Shown: positions 16,052 to 24,954, numbered from the stretch's first letter. The stretch is 62,783 nt of DNA from Porphyromonas cangingivalis (GCA_945902955.1 CAMDNO010000005.1:1-62783); one strand, 5' to 3'. Notes: generated by a model from the letters alone, not told the origin. Translations and numbers: made by a program.

Positions 16052-17359
16052 TTACTTTGCATATAAATCAAAATCAGTTGTATCAATTATTTCAGCGGAA
16101 TAAAATTCACCTATTTTTACTCCTTCAGTAGATATTGGTATTATTACTTCAGGGTCAACTTCGGGTGAATCAAATTCGGTACGGCCAATAAAGTTTTCAC
16201 CTTCCACGCGGTCAATCATAACTTTTATGGTTTTGCCAATTTTAGCTTCATTGATAGTTCCTGAAATCTTTTGTTGCAAAGCCATTATTTCATTTAAGCG
16301 CTCTTGCTTTAGTTCTTCCGGTATTGTATCTTTGTAAGCTTCGTAGGCATGTGTGCCCTCTTCGTGAGAGTATGTAAATGCTCCAAGACGTTCAAACTTT
16401 GCAAATGTAAGAAATTCTTTTAATTCCTCCATATCTTTTTCGGTTTCTCCTGGATGTCCAATTATCATTGTGGTGCGTAAATGTATCCCTGGCAGCTCTT
16501 CGCGAATACGATTTATAAGTTCGTACGTTTGCTCTTTTGTAATTTTGCGACGCATAATGGTAAGCATATTATCGCTAATGTGTTGTAAGGCAATGTCTAA
16601 GTACTTGCAAATATTAGCGCGCTCGCGCATAACTGGTAAAATTCCGTACGGAAATTGTGCAGGATAAGCGTAATGTAAACGCAACCATTCAACACCGGGG
16701 ATATCCGACAGTCTTTCAAGTAATTCGGGTAGTTTTTGCTCTTTGTATTTATCCAATCCATACGACGACAAATCCTGAGCAATAATATTAAATTCTTTCA
16801 CGCCTTGCGCAACTAAATTTTTTACTTCCGTTTCTATGTCTTCAATAGGGCGGGAGCGATGCCTACCTGTTATAAGCGGTATAGCACAATAGGAACACAT
16901 ACGATTGCAACCTTCCGAAATTTTGAGATATGCATAATGCTTTGGCGTTGTCAATGAACGTTCGAGCCTCAAATCTGCACGATATTCCTGACCCAAATCG
17001 GTTAGTATATTGGTGTAGTTAAACTTTCCGTAATATTTGTCTACTTCAGGAATCTCGGCTTGCAATTCTTTCATATAACGTTCAGACAAACAGCCCATTA
17101 CAAATAGCTTGTCCAACTTTTTTTTCTTTTTTCGGTCGGCAAATTGCAAAATTGTGTTTATACTTTCTTCTTTAGCATCGCCAATAAAGCCGCAAGTGTT
17201 TATAATGACGATATCTCCATCTGCCTTTTCAGCATCGTGCCGCACGTTATATCCCAACGCATCAAATTGGCGCATAAGCTGTTCCGAATCAACTAAGTTT
17301 TTTGAGCATCCCAAAGATACTACGTCAACGGTTCCTTTTGTATTTTTTATTGTTGCCAA
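16052..17359 (-). CDS. rimO: Ribosomal protein S12 methylthiotransferase RimO
   Basis: The 435-residue radical-SAM enzyme adds a methylthio group to an aspartate of ribosomal protein S12. It has the N-terminal cluster-binding domain (VSLGCSKNLVDSEQL, NTCGFIGDAKEESI), the radical-SAM CxxxCxxC in SEGCNRMCSYCAIP, and a C-terminal TRAM domain ending IGEFYSAEIIDTTDFDLYA. SLGCSKNLVDSE favours RimO over MiaB. It follows ftsY on the same strand and precedes the HU pair. Confidence 0.95.
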   Translation of the reverse strand: MATIKNTKGTVDVVSLGCSKNLVDSEQLMRQFDALGYNVRHDAEKADGDIVIINTCGFIGDAKEESINTILQFADRKKKKKLDKLFVMGCLSERYMKELQAEIPEVDKYYGKFNYTNILTDLGQEYRADLRLERSLTTPKHYAYLKISEGCNRMCSYCAIPLITGRHRSRPIEDIETEVKNLVAQGVKEFNIIAQDLSSYGLDKYKEQKLPELLERLSDIPGVEWLRLHYAYPAQFPYGILPVMRERANICKYLDIALQHISDNMLTIMRRKITKEQTYELINRIREELPGIHLRTTMIIGHPGETEKDMEELKEFLTFAKFERLGAFTYSHEEGTHAYEAYKDTIPEELKQERLNEIMALQQKISGTINEAKIGKTIKVMIDRVEGENFIGRTEFDSPEVDPEVIIPISTEGVKIGEFYSAEIIDTTDFDLYAK

Positions 17360-17412
17360 TGTTTTTTATTTAAAGATTTTACTTGTAGGTATTTGAAGAA
17401 CGAGTTCGGCGG

Positions 17413-18363
17413 TTAACTAAATAATGATTCCACAAATTCTTTTCGGTCGAATACCTGTAAATGTTCCATTCCTTCGCCCAGACCAATGTATTTTACAGGA
17501 ATTTTAAATTGGTCGGAAATGCCAATAACAACGCCACCTTTCGCTGTGCCGTCTAATTTTGTAATTGCTAATGCGTTTACATCGGTAGCCAAGGTGAATT
17601 GTTTGGCCTGCTCAAAAGCATTTTGCCCTGTTGACCCATCGAGAACCAAAAGTACTTCGTGAGGTGCGTCTGGAACAATTTTTTGCATTACATTTTTAAT
17701 TTTTGTAAGCTCATTCATCAAATTTACTTTGTTGTGAAGACGACCAGCTGTGTCGATAATAACTACATCAGCATTGTTTGCTTTTGCCGAAGAGAGGGTG
17801 TCGTAAGCTACTGATGCGGGGTCGGAGCCCATTTTTTGTTTGATAACCGGCACTCCAACTCGTTCGCCCCAAATGACCAACTGTTCTACGGCTGCCGCGC
17901 GAAAGGTATCAGCTGCTCCAAGGAAAACTTTTTTGCCTGCTTTTGTATATTGATATGCCAATTTGCCGATAGTTGTTGTTTTTCCCACGCCATTAACACC
18001 TACAACCATAATGACATAAGGCTTATTTGGTAATTCACTCTCGAAATCGATGGGTGTGCCCGAATTGTTTTCGGCAAGCAATCCGGCAATTTCTTCTTTA
18101 AGTATAATATTTAACTCGTTAGTGTTTACAAACTTATCGCGAGAAACACGCGTTTCTATTCGTTTAATTATTCTCAAAGTTGTTTCTACACCTACATCAG
18201 ACGTTATAAGCACCTCTTCGAGATTGTCTAAAACCTCATCATCGACTTTCGATTTGCCTGCTACGGCACGTGTTATTTTCGAAAAAACACTCTCTTTGGT
18301 TTTTGATAAACCTTGATCTAGTGTTTCTTTCTTTTCTTTATTGAAAAAATTAAAAAATCCCAT
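17413..18363 (-). CDS. ftsY: Signal recognition particle receptor FtsY
   Basis: The 316-residue SRP GTPase docks ribosome-SRP complexes at the membrane. The NG domain is complete: helical N domain, G1 loop GVNGVGKTTTIGKLA, DTFRAAAVEQL, DTAGRLHNKVNLMNEL and TKLDGTAKGG. The acidic A domain is short, as in many Bacteroidota. It has its own -7 box upstream (18414-18421), and a strong terminator separates it from the ribosomal protein genes. Confidence 0.96.
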   Translation of the reverse strand: MGFFNFFNKEKKETLDQGLSKTKESVFSKITRAVAGKSKVDDEVLDNLEEVLITSDVGVETTLRIIKRIETRVSRDKFVNTNELNIILKEEIAGLLAENNSGTPIDFESELPNKPYVIMVVGVNGVGKTTTIGKLAYQYTKAGKKVFLGAADTFRAAAVEQLVIWGERVGVPVIKQKMGSDPASVAYDTLSSAKANNADVVIIDTAGRLHNKVNLMNELTKIKNVMQKIVPDAPHEVLLVLDGSTGQNAFEQAKQFTLATDVNALAITKLDGTAKGGVVIGISDQFKIPVKYIGLGEGMEHLQVFDRKEFVESLFS

Positions 18364-18413
18364 ATTTTGTCTTTATTCTTTTCTCTTTGTTCTTGTATCT
18401 GATTAATAGCTTA

Positions 18414-18421
18414 CAAAGTTA
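18414..18421 (-). promoter_or_regulatory. -7 promoter box for ftsY
   Basis: Minus-strand TAACTTTG matches TAnnTTTG. A TTTG-like -33 element (CAAA on plus, 18444-18447) is 22 bases away and touches the terminator palindrome, so the terminator of one operon abuts the promoter of the next. Confidence 0.5.
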
Positions 18422-18444
18422 ATTTATTTTTCTGAGTTATATAC

Positions 18445-18484
18445 AAAAAAACCTCTCATTTGAATTCAAATGAGAGGTTTTTTT
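18445..18484. terminator. Perfect 40-bp palindromic bidirectional terminator
   Basis: Bases 18445-18464 and 18465-18484 are exact reverse complements centred on GAATTC. The stem contains CCTCTCATTTG and is flanked by A7 and T7, so it would terminate from either side. It lies between the L28-L33-DUF4295 genes and ftsY. Confidence 0.92.
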
Positions 18485-18508
18485 ATACCATAATTGATAA
18501 GTGCTTAA

Positions 18509-18661
18509 TTATTTGGTAAAATAATCTTTCACTTTATCGTTGTGTACAATTTCTTCTTGAAAAATATATGCACCGGTTTTAGGTGATTTCACCATTTTAA
18601 TAACCTTCGAAAATGCACGACCTTCTCCGCTTTGGAGAGATGCTACCGCTTTCTTTGCCAT
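18509..18661 (-). CDS. DUF4295 small conserved protein
   Basis: A 50-residue protein beginning MAKKAVASLQSGEGRAF and ending VKDYFTK. Its size, basic start and place directly after rpmB and rpmG match DUF4295, a short protein found beside these ribosomal protein genes in Bacteroidota. The gene order rpmB-rpmG-DUF4295-ftsY-rimO is conserved in the phylum. A ribosome-associated role is inferred from position only. Confidence 0.88.
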   Translation of the reverse strand: MAKKAVASLQSGEGRAFSKVIKMVKSPKTGAYIFQEEIVHNDKVKDYFTK

Positions 18662-18671
18662 GATTCAGATA

Positions 18672-18860
18672 TTATTTAATTTCTTTGTGTACAGTTACTT
18701 TTTTCAAAATGGGGTTGTATTTTTTCAACTCCATACGCGCAGGTGTGTTTTTACGATTTTTCATCGTAATGTAACGCGATGTTCCTGGCATACCGCTTTC
18801 TTTATGCTCTGTGCATTCCAAGATTACTTGAATGCGTGCTTCTTTTGATTTCTTAGCCAT
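18672..18860 (-). CDS. rpmG: 50S ribosomal protein L33
   Basis: The 62-residue protein matches bacterial L33: [28 protein letters not shown] and [19 protein letters not shown]. Only one cysteine is visible, so this is the zinc-free (C-minus) form. It lies 15 bp after rpmB and 10 bp before DUF4295. Confidence 0.96.
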   Translation of the reverse strand: MAKKSKEARIQVILECTEHKESGMPGTSRYITMKNRKNTPARMELKKYNPILKKVTVHKEIK

Positions 18861-18875
18861 AGTGTATTCTCCTCG

Positions 18876-19115
18876 TTATGCGTATAAATAACCTTTTTCA
18901 GCAGCTTTTTTAATGGCTGCATCCAATCCAACTTTGTTGATAGTGCGTAAACCGGAAGCCGATAATTTCAGGCTAATCCAACTATCTTGTTCTACCCAAT
19001 AGAACTTTTTGGTAAACAAGTTCACATCGAACGTGCGTTTTGTGCGACGTTTAGAGTGCGATACATTGTTGCCTACCATTGCTTTTTTTCCGGTGATTTG
19101 ACAAATTTTTGACAT
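18876..19115 (-). CDS. rpmB: 50S ribosomal protein L28
   Basis: The 79-residue protein carries L28 hallmarks: [34 protein letters not shown] and [17 protein letters not shown]. It is the first gene of the short ribosomal operon, with a -7 promoter box at 19164-19171. Confidence 0.97.
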   Translation of the reverse strand: MSKICQITGKKAMVGNNVSHSKRRTKRTFDVNLFTKKFYWVEQDSWISLKLSASGLRTINKVGLDAAIKKAAEKGYLYA

Positions 19116-19163
19116 TTCAGTATATCTTATTTTATGTATTTATTTTTTCTCAAAAACAGTCCG

Positions 19164-19171
19164 CAAAATTA
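19164..19171 (-). promoter_or_regulatory. -7 promoter box for rpmB-rpmG-DUF4295
   Basis: Minus-strand TAATTTTG followed by C fits TAnnTTTGC. Possible -33 elements lie 16 bases (TTTG, 19188-19191) or 20 bases (CTTG, 19192-19195) upstream. Confidence 0.5.
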
Positions 19172-19269
19172 CACTATTTTTTTTAAACAAACAAGTGTTT
19201 TTTGCTTTTATTTCTATAATTAATAAAGTTATCTTTGTTTTTAGGTTTAAGTATTTGTAATATAGTAGT

Positions 19270-20508
19270 TTACATTATTTTTTCGAGCAAAAATAGAAAG
19301 GCACTTTGTGTTGTTCTTTCTATGTTTTGGCTGCGATTAGATCCAAATTGATACATTTTACTCACTGTTTCGTTAGGTGTGCTTATGGCAATCCACACTG
19401 TTCCCACTGGTTTTTCGGATGTTCCACCGGTTGGGCCTGCTATTCCAGAGGTGGAAATGGCTATATCACTGTTCAATAATTGACGTGCTCCCAAAGCCAT
19501 TGCTTCGACTGCTTGTGCGCTCACAGCTCCATATTTTAGTAATATCTCTTCGGAAACGCCCAACACTTGCTGTTTAATTTCATTCGAATATGATACTATC
19601 GAACCTTTGAAATAGTCGGAACTACCTGCAATTTCTGTAATTTTGTGTGCTATATTTCCGCCCGTACAACTTTCAGCAGTGGTGATAGATAGTTTTTTTT
19701 CTCTCAATATTTTTCCAACTAATACTTCTAATAATATGTCATCGAAAGCTACAATGGCATCACCCAAAATTTCGGCAAGCCTATTGGCTTGTTGATTGAT
19801 TTCGAACTCAAGTGCTAATTCATTTTCGGAGTAGCCACTAATGCGCAATCGGATTATTCCATAAGTTGGCAAATAAGCCAAATGTAGTTGTTTTGGTAGC
19901 GCATTTTCCCAATCGGCAATTTTAATTGCTAATGCCGATTCGGGATAACCTTTCACAATAATTGTTTTATGAATAATGGCTGGAGTATCAAATTGTTTTC
20001 TAAGGCGAGGAATGATTTCTGTTTTCATCGCATTTTTCATTTCGTTGGGCACGCCAGGCATCGAAACAATTACCTTATCCATTTTTTCAAACCAAGTAAT
20101 TGGAGCCGTTCCAACTGGATTTTGAATTACAGTACAGTTTTCGGGAACCATTGCTTGCCCAAGAGTTAGCTCATTTATGGCTCGTTGACGGTTAACAAGA
20201 AGTTTCTCAATATTTAATCTAACCTCATCGTTGTATACAAGCTTAGTGCCGAAGTATTTGCAAAGTGTTTGCTTCGTAATGTCATCTTTTGTTGGACCGA
20301 TGCCACCTGTGAACAGAACAATGTTTGCACGAGTCAAGGCATCGTTTAATGCATTAACAATATGTTGTTCATTATCATGAACAGATGTGATTTGTGCAAT
20401 TTCAAAGCCAGCTTTATTTAACTCAACAGCCATCCAAGCTGAGTTGGTATCCACAATCTGACCAATCAGAATTTCGTCGCCAATTGTTATTATTTCAACT
20501 TTTACCAT
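19270..20508 (-). CDS. cinA: CinA family protein (nicotinamide-nucleotide amidase)
   Basis: The 412-residue protein has the two standard CinA domains. The N-terminal MoCF-like domain (IITIGDEILIGQIVDTNSAW, LFTGGIGPTKDDITKQ, MPGVPNEMK) is linked to ADP-ribose and NMN metabolism. The C-terminal CinA domain (ITTAESCTGGNIAHKIT, SIVSYSNEIKQQVLGV, GIAGPTGGTSEKPVGTVWIA) carries NMN deamidase activity in characterised members. Full length and no missing motifs. The DUF3109 gene lies 31 bp upstream on the same strand. Confidence 0.94.
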   Translation of the reverse strand: MVKVEIITIGDEILIGQIVDTNSAWMAVELNKAGFEIAQITSVHDNEQHIVNALNDALTRANIVLFTGGIGPTKDDITKQTLCKYFGTKLVYNDEVRLNIEKLLVNRQRAINELTLGQAMVPENCTVIQNPVGTAPITWFEKMDKVIVSMPGVPNEMKNAMKTEIIPRLRKQFDTPAIIHKTIIVKGYPESALAIKIADWENALPKQLHLAYLPTYGIIRLRISGYSENELALEFEINQQANRLAEILGDAIVAFDDILLEVLVGKILREKKLSITTAESCTGGNIAHKITEIAGSSDYFKGSIVSYSNEIKQQVLGVSEEILLKYGAVSAQAVEAMALGARQLLNSDIAISTSGIAGPTGGTSEKPVGTVWIAISTPNETVSKMYQFGSNRSQNIERTTQSAFLFLLEKIM

Positions 20509-20539
20509 TATCTAATTTCCTTTTTTTAAAATTGCAAAC

Positions 20540-21148
20540 TCAAAATTCATACTTCTTAACTCCATTTTCAATTTTCCCTAATTCTTTGTCTGCAATTTCT
20601 ACCTGATTATACCAATCTTCGCCAAATTTTCGTATTAAAGGTTCTTTTAAAAATTTATAAACCGGAACTTTAAGTTTACTGCCTAATTTGCGGGCACAAC
20701 TACACACATGCCATCGGTGATAGTTTACAGCTACGAAATTGTTGTATTTGGTTATGCGTACAGGATATAAATGACACGATATTGGTTTGATGAAATTAGT
20801 TTTCCCTTCGCGAAAAGCTTTTTCGATGGTGCATTTACAAACGCCCATTTCGTCGAAATAGGTAAAAACACATTCAGCGCCGTTCACAATAGAAAGTGCG
20901 AGTTCATTTTCGCGATCAATATACGAAATTCCCTGTTTTTCGATTATTGCCTTTGATTCTTCGGATAAGTCGTTCCAGACTAATGGTAGTAATTCTTCGA
21001 TAATTTTAACTTCTTCTTCCGAAACGGGTGCACCTTCGTCGCCCTCTACGCAACAAGCACCTTTACATGTAGCTAAATCGCAAACAAAGCGTTCTTCTAA
21101 TATATCTAAACTTAATACGGTATCGTTTATTTGTAACATTTTATACAA
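20540..21148 (-). CDS. DUF3109 family cysteine-rich protein
   Basis: The 202-residue protein matches DUF3109. Cysteines are clustered: RFVCDLATCKGACCVEGD near residues 22-37, GVCKCTIEKAF, ISCHLYPVRITKY and WHVCSCARKLGSK. The pattern resembles YkgJ-type Fe-S or zinc-binding proteins. The biochemical role of the family is not established. It probably shares a transcript with cinA. Confidence 0.88.
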   Translation of the reverse strand: MYKMLQINDTVLSLDILEERFVCDLATCKGACCVEGDEGAPVSEEEVKIIEELLPLVWNDLSEESKAIIEKQGISYIDRENELALSIVNGAECVFTYFDEMGVCKCTIEKAFREGKTNFIKPISCHLYPVRITKYNNFVAVNYHRWHVCSCARKLGSKLKVPVYKFLKEPLIRKFGEDWYNQVEIADKELGKIENGVKKYEF

Positions 21149-21174
21149 ATTAGAAATTAAATAATAGTTTTAAA

Positions 21175-21233
21175 ACTGCCCCCAGCCCCTATATTTGTGC
21201 CAAATGACTTTCTCTTTAGGGGCTTGGGGCAGT
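21175..21233. repeat. GC-rich inverted repeat element
   Basis: ACTGCCCCCAGCCCCTA (21175-21191) and TAGGGGCTTGGGGCAGT (21217-21233) are reverse complements at 16 of 17 positions, with a 25-base interior. It fills most of the space between the DUF3109 and TRIC-type genes and is much more GC-rich than its surroundings. Related elements are at 30145-30230, 46023-46129 and 52326-52346. It encodes nothing and could fold into a long stem. Confidence 0.8.
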
Positions 21234-21253
21234 ATTTTTTCATTACCACTTCA

Positions 21254-21859
21254 TCAATCATTCTTCAGCGCGGGTAAACCCCAATGGTATTTTACAGCTA
21301 AAAAGCGCATAGCAATAACTGAGGTGGCTGATATTATTTGTGTTATTTCTGTTTGGAAATTGAATAATGTACATAAATAGAAAACAATGCCTCCAAATAT
21401 ACATGCCAAAGCATAGATGTCTTTTCGGAAAATGAGTGGTTCTTCGTTTATTAAAATGTCGCGAATTATTCCACCTACCGAGCCAGTTATCATACCCATA
21501 ACTATGGTTACCCAAAAAGGGAATCCGGCATCTATGCTCTTTTCGATCCCAACTACAACAAAAAGTCCAAGTCCAATTGTGTCGAATATGAAAAATGCAT
21601 TATTAAACATTTTCATGCGGTTACCCATAATGATAACTCCAAGCAGTGCTATTGCCGTTATTATAAGGTAGGATGGTTGTAGCATCCAAAATGGGGTTAC
21701 GTTAAGCAATAAGTCGCGCATGGTGCCACCTCCAATGGCTGTTACTAAGCCAACAACATAAGCTCCAAACCAATCGAACTTTTTAGCTGATGCCAATCGG
21801 ATACCACTTATTGCAAAGGCAAAAGTGCCGGCGTAGTCTACGATGTTTATGAAGTTCAT
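21254..21859 (-). CDS. TRIC-type cation channel family protein (UPF0126)
   Basis: The 201-residue protein has about seven hydrophobic helices and two copies of the UPF0126/TRIC motif: AIGGGTMRDLLL and GSVGGIIRDILI. Prokaryotic TRIC proteins form trimeric potassium-permeable channels through an internal duplication, and the two GGxxRD repeats are that duplication. It appears monocistronic, flanked by repeats on both sides. Confidence 0.9.
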   Translation of the reverse strand: MNFINIVDYAGTFAFAISGIRLASAKKFDWFGAYVVGLVTAIGGGTMRDLLLNVTPFWMLQPSYLIITAIALLGVIIMGNRMKMFNNAFFIFDTIGLGLFVVVGIEKSIDAGFPFWVTIVMGMITGSVGGIIRDILINEEPLIFRKDIYALACIFGGIVFYLCTLFNFQTEITQIISATSVIAMRFLAVKYHWGLPALKND

Positions 21860-21870
21860 TTTTTTATTTT

Positions 21871-21957
21871 GTCAAAAAAAGTCAAAAGTCCAAAGGCAAA
21901 ATACGGCTGTTTAATGTTTAAAATCGAAAGACGCATGTCAAAATTCACAAGACAAAT
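21871..21957 (+). repeat. 7-bp tandem repeat, locus 1
   Basis: Two short runs of in-phase heptamers related to GTCAAAA: 21881-21901 (three units) and 21937-21957 (three units), with another GTCAAAA at 21871. They sit just upstream of the TRIC-type gene. Same family as 30071-30119, 34591-34625 and 52839-52921. Confidence 0.65.
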
Positions 21958-22028
21958 ACTTTTAAAAATACTCTTTTATTAACTTTTATTATTTATTTAT
22001 TTATTTATTCGTTATTATAAAAAAATAA

Positions 22029-22059
22029 AAGCGTATCAAAATATTTTTCTGACACGCTT
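22029..22059 (-). terminator. Terminator after secG
   Basis: Arms AAGCGTATCA (22029-22038) and TGACACGCTT (22050-22059) pair at 9 of 10 positions. Read on the minus strand the hairpin is followed by TTATTTTT, so it ends the lptE-secG operon. An (ATTT)n stretch at about 21987-22009 lies just beyond. Confidence 0.85.
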
Positions 22060-22080
22060 CTAAAGTATTTATGTAAAGTT

Positions 22081-22437
22081 TTATTTTTGTGGAGCTGCGG
22101 GTTGCTCTTTAGCTGATTCGGGGTTTTCACCAAATCCTGGAGCTACAACACCTGGTTCAGCTTGTTTTGCATTTTGATATTGCTCTTTAATTTCCGATTC
22201 GTTTGCCGAAACATCTTTTTTGTTTACAGCAACAGTTGCTACTGAAAATACTACAACAAAAACTACCAATACCCAAGTTCCTTTTTCAAGAAAATCAGTT
22301 GTTTTGCGAACACCCATAATCTGATTCGACGATGAAAAACCAGCGGCTAACCCACCACCTTTAGAATTTTGTACTAAAACAAGAAGTATCAATAAAATCG
22401 AAGCAATAACGATTAAAATAGTGAAAAGAGTGTACAT
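22081..22437 (-). CDS. secG: Preprotein translocase subunit SecG
   Basis: The 118-residue protein has two membrane helices (about residues 2-22 and 52-71) and the conserved SecG loop LVQNSKGGGLAAGFSSSNQIMGVRKTTDFLEK. The tail rich in Ala, Pro, Glu and Gln is typical of Bacteroidota SecG. SecG stimulates SecYEG translocation. It is the last gene of the operon, one base after the upstream TPR gene. Confidence 0.95.
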   Translation of the reverse strand: MYTLFTILIVIASILLILLVLVQNSKGGGLAAGFSSSNQIMGVRKTTDFLEKGTWVLVVFVVVFSVATVAVNKKDVSANESEIKEQYQNAKQAEPGVVAPGFGENPESAKEQPAAPQK

Positions 22438-22438
22438 A

Positions 22439-23134
22439 TTAAGTTGTTTTTTTTATGTTTACGAGTATTTTTTCCAAAAATCGAATTTGGTCTGCAAAGT
22501 AACTACTTTTTTTTGGATAAATCAAATTTAATTCGTTCAAAATAGCAATTGCTTCGCGAAATTTCTTGTCTTTAATTAACTTTTTAGCGTATTCCTCTGT
22601 TATTTTATTTTCTGTTTCCGACGTACGTTCTTCTATCTGAAAATAATCGGGAGTGGGTATACGTACAACTTTAGTTAAATCTGGGGGGCTATTTTTCAAA
22701 TTTTCATTTGTACTTTCTTCGAGTTTTAAGCTCTCTTGTTTGCTCGACATTGCCTCTCGGGCTGCTTTAAGTTTTTCGGCTAAACTTTTCAAACTTTGCT
22801 TGGCGTCGCCTCCTTTCGATTCTACTTTTTCAATCATATCGAAGTAATTGCCCGAAATGCTCGACTCTCTTTCAGCTTTTACTGGTTCGGATAATTGTGC
22901 TTTGTCGGGGTGCAGTAAATAGTACAAATTGCGACGGTCGGCAGCATAAATACCAGCTCGTTTCATATATACTTCCGACTGTAAATCGTTTGTTAGGTGC
23001 ATAGCTTTAGCAAGCAATAAATGTGGATGCGCAAAATAAGGATACTGCTCTGTCATTTCCTTCAGCTCCGCAATAATATTGGGAGTAAATCCTTCGGGAT
23101 TTTTCAACAAAGAAATAAAATTATCTTTCGTCAT
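22439..23134 (-). CDS. Conserved TPR-like protein between lptE and secG
   Basis: The 231-residue protein has no signal peptide or membrane helix. The N-terminal half is helical (PNIIAELKEMTEQYPYFAHPHLLLAKAMHL), the middle is polar and low complexity, and the C-terminus has a TPR-like hairpin (YAKKLIKDKKFREAIAILNELNLIYPKKSSYFADQIRFL). Proteins with this ending are commonly found between lptE and secG in Bacteroidota. No function is known; a link to envelope export is suggested only by position. Confidence 0.78.
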   Translation of the reverse strand: MTKDNFISLLKNPEGFTPNIIAELKEMTEQYPYFAHPHLLLAKAMHLTNDLQSEVYMKRAGIYAADRRNLYYLLHPDKAQLSEPVKAERESSISGNYFDMIEKVESKGGDAKQSLKSLAEKLKAAREAMSSKQESLKLEESTNENLKNSPPDLTKVVRIPTPDYFQIEERTSETENKITEEYAKKLIKDKKFREAIAILNELNLIYPKKSSYFADQIRFLEKILVNIKKTT

Positions 23135-23150
23135 TTTTCCAATTCTTTAA

Positions 23151-23681
23151 TTACCACTTGGCAACTGTTTCGTTGTAAATATTATCACTTATTTCTTCCA
23201 TTATTGTTTTCAAAAGTTCATCCTGCACATCGTTGAGCAATTTAGAACTGTCGAAAGCCTGATAAGCGGAGTATTTTTTTTCGAAATCGTCTTGTGGGTT
23301 TTTATTGTTTTTGAAACGCACATTTATGGTTACAGTAAGCTTTGTTTGCGAAGCATAAGTGTCGGCACTAATTGCCATTGGTGTGAGATAAAATTCAGTT
23401 ATTTCACCTTCTAATTGCAAGTCGCCACCTTTTTTAAGTACTTGCAGGCGCGTGTTTCGAGTATAGATATCGCGAAGTTTTTCCGAAAACTGTTGTGCCA
23501 AAGGAGCATATACCAATTCGGAAGTGTTTGTAAATTCGGCTACGGATATCGTTTTTGTTTTGGTGTAATCGATAGAAGCACCATTAAATTTGTAAGCAAT
23601 AGTGCAGCCTGAAAACAGAATCACAACAATAAAAAAAACAAATGGCAATTTCCAATTTTTAATTTCTCTACTCAATACCAT
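23151..23681 (-). CDS. lptE: LPS assembly lipoprotein LptE
   Basis: The 176-residue lipoprotein has a lipobox LFSGC at about residues 22-26 after a hydrophobic signal. The mature part fits Bacteroidota LptE: YKFNGASIDYTKTKTISVAEFTN, LAQQFSEKLRDIYTRNTRL and the strand LQLEGEITEFYLTPM. LptE plugs the LptD outer-membrane translocon that inserts lipopolysaccharide. Its start overlaps the end of the upstream regulator gene by 14 bp. Confidence 0.88.
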   Translation of the reverse strand: MVLSREIKNWKLPFVFFIVVILFSGCTIAYKFNGASIDYTKTKTISVAEFTNTSELVYAPLAQQFSEKLRDIYTRNTRLQVLKKGGDLQLEGEITEFYLTPMAISADTYASQTKLTVTINVRFKNNKNPQDDFEKKYSAYQAFDSSKLLNDVQDELLKTIMEEISDNIYNETVAKW

Positions 23682-24954
23682 ATTCTTTTATTTTTCTGTA
23701 TAATGTTCGTTCGGAGATTTCCAATTCTTTTGCAGCCGCCTTTCTTTTGCCGCGATATTTATCTAGGGTTTGTTTTATCATTTGGCGTTCCATTTCTTCC
23801 AACGTGAGTGGAGAAGGAGTTGATTCTACTTCTTGATATTCTTCAGCAACTTCAAATTCATCGGCATTTTCTACTTGTGAATTATAAGGCATGTTTTCAC
23901 GTGGTAACTTTTCTGCAAAAATATCCACTGCCGGGGTTATAGGGTTAAAAGCCTCTGAATGTGCTAAATAGGAACCCGTAAATTGACTCTCTGCTTGTTT
24001 TGCAGCTGGTTGCTGACCATTCATTAAATCGCGAACAACTTTTTTCAAATCGTTCATGTCTTTTTTCATGTCAAAAAGGACTTGATATAGAATTTCGCGC
24101 TCACTATTGAACGATTTGCTTTCGTTTCCTTGGCGTGAGAATAGTGCGGGCATTCGTTCTAATTCATTCTCGGGTAAGTAAGCGCGCAGTATTTGCGCAT
24201 TAATTTCTCGCTGTTGTTCGATAACCGAAATTTGCTCCGTAATATTTTTTAATTGACGAATATTTCCATTCCAATAATAATTCATCAACAGCCGTTTAGC
24301 ATCGTCGGTAAGGCGTATTGGCGGCATTCGATATTTGTCGGCAAAATCGGAGGCAAATTTTCGGAAAAGGAGCGCAATGTCGTCTTTTCTATCTCGCAAT
24401 GGAGGTACGTTAATGGGCACAGTATTAAGTCGGTAAAACAAATCTTCGCGAAACCGTCCGTCGCGTGTAGCTTGGCTCATGTTGAGATTTGTTGCAGCTA
24501 CCACACGTACATTTGTTTTTTGAGTTTTCGATGAACCTACTTTGATAAATTCGCCCGCTTCGAGCACACGTAGCAGCCGAACTTGTGTAGAAAGAGGTAA
24601 TTCGCCCACTTCATCCAAAAAAATTGTTCCGCCATCGGCTACTTCAAAATATCCTTTACGGTCGGCTGTAGCACCTGTGAACGACCCTTTTTCGTGCCCA
24701 AAAAGCTCCGAGTCGATAGTACCTTCGGGAATAGCTCCGCAGTTTACTGCTATGTAAGGGCCATGTTTTCGATGGCTATAAGTGTGTATAATTTGAGGAA
24801 AATTTTCTTTACCCACACCACTTTCGCCGGTAATAAGCACCGATAAGTCGGTGGGAGATACTTGCACAGCAATATCGATAGCTCGGTTTAATAATTCCGA
24901 ATTTCCTATAATCCCAAATCGTTGTTTTACTGCTTGAATTTCAGATGTTTGCAT
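23668..24954 (-). CDS. Sigma-54 type enhancer-binding transcriptional regulator without receiver domain
   Basis: With the ATG at 24954 the protein has 428 residues; an upstream in-frame start at 25008 would begin before the predicted promoter box and is rejected. The AAA+ domain has Walker A GESGVGKE (43-50), the sigma-54 contact loop GSFTGA (90-95, Ser for the usual Ala), and Walker B IFLDEVGEL (111-119). A Fis-type HTH ends the protein (GKRKAAAKELEISERTLYRKIKEYG). No receiver, GAF or PAS domain precedes the AAA+ part, so activity is probably controlled by level or by another protein. It overlaps lptE. Confidence 0.93.
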   Translation of the reverse strand: MQTSEIQAVKQRFGIIGNSELLNRAIDIAVQVSPTDLSVLITGESGVGKENFPQIIHTYSHRKHGPYIAVNCGAIPEGTIDSELFGHEKGSFTGATADRKGYFEVADGGTIFLDEVGELPLSTQVRLLRVLEAGEFIKVGSSKTQKTNVRVVAATNLNMSQATRDGRFREDLFYRLNTVPINVPPLRDRKDDIALLFRKFASDFADKYRMPPIRLTDDAKRLLMNYYWNGNIRQLKNITEQISVIEQQREINAQILRAYLPENELERMPALFSRQGNESKSFNSEREILYQVLFDMKKDMNDLKKVVRDLMNGQQPAAKQAESQFTGSYLAHSEAFNPITPAVDIFAEKLPRENMPYNSQVENADEFEVAEEYQEVESTPSPLTLEEMERQMIKQTLDKYRGKRKAAAKELEISERTLYRKIKEYGIE

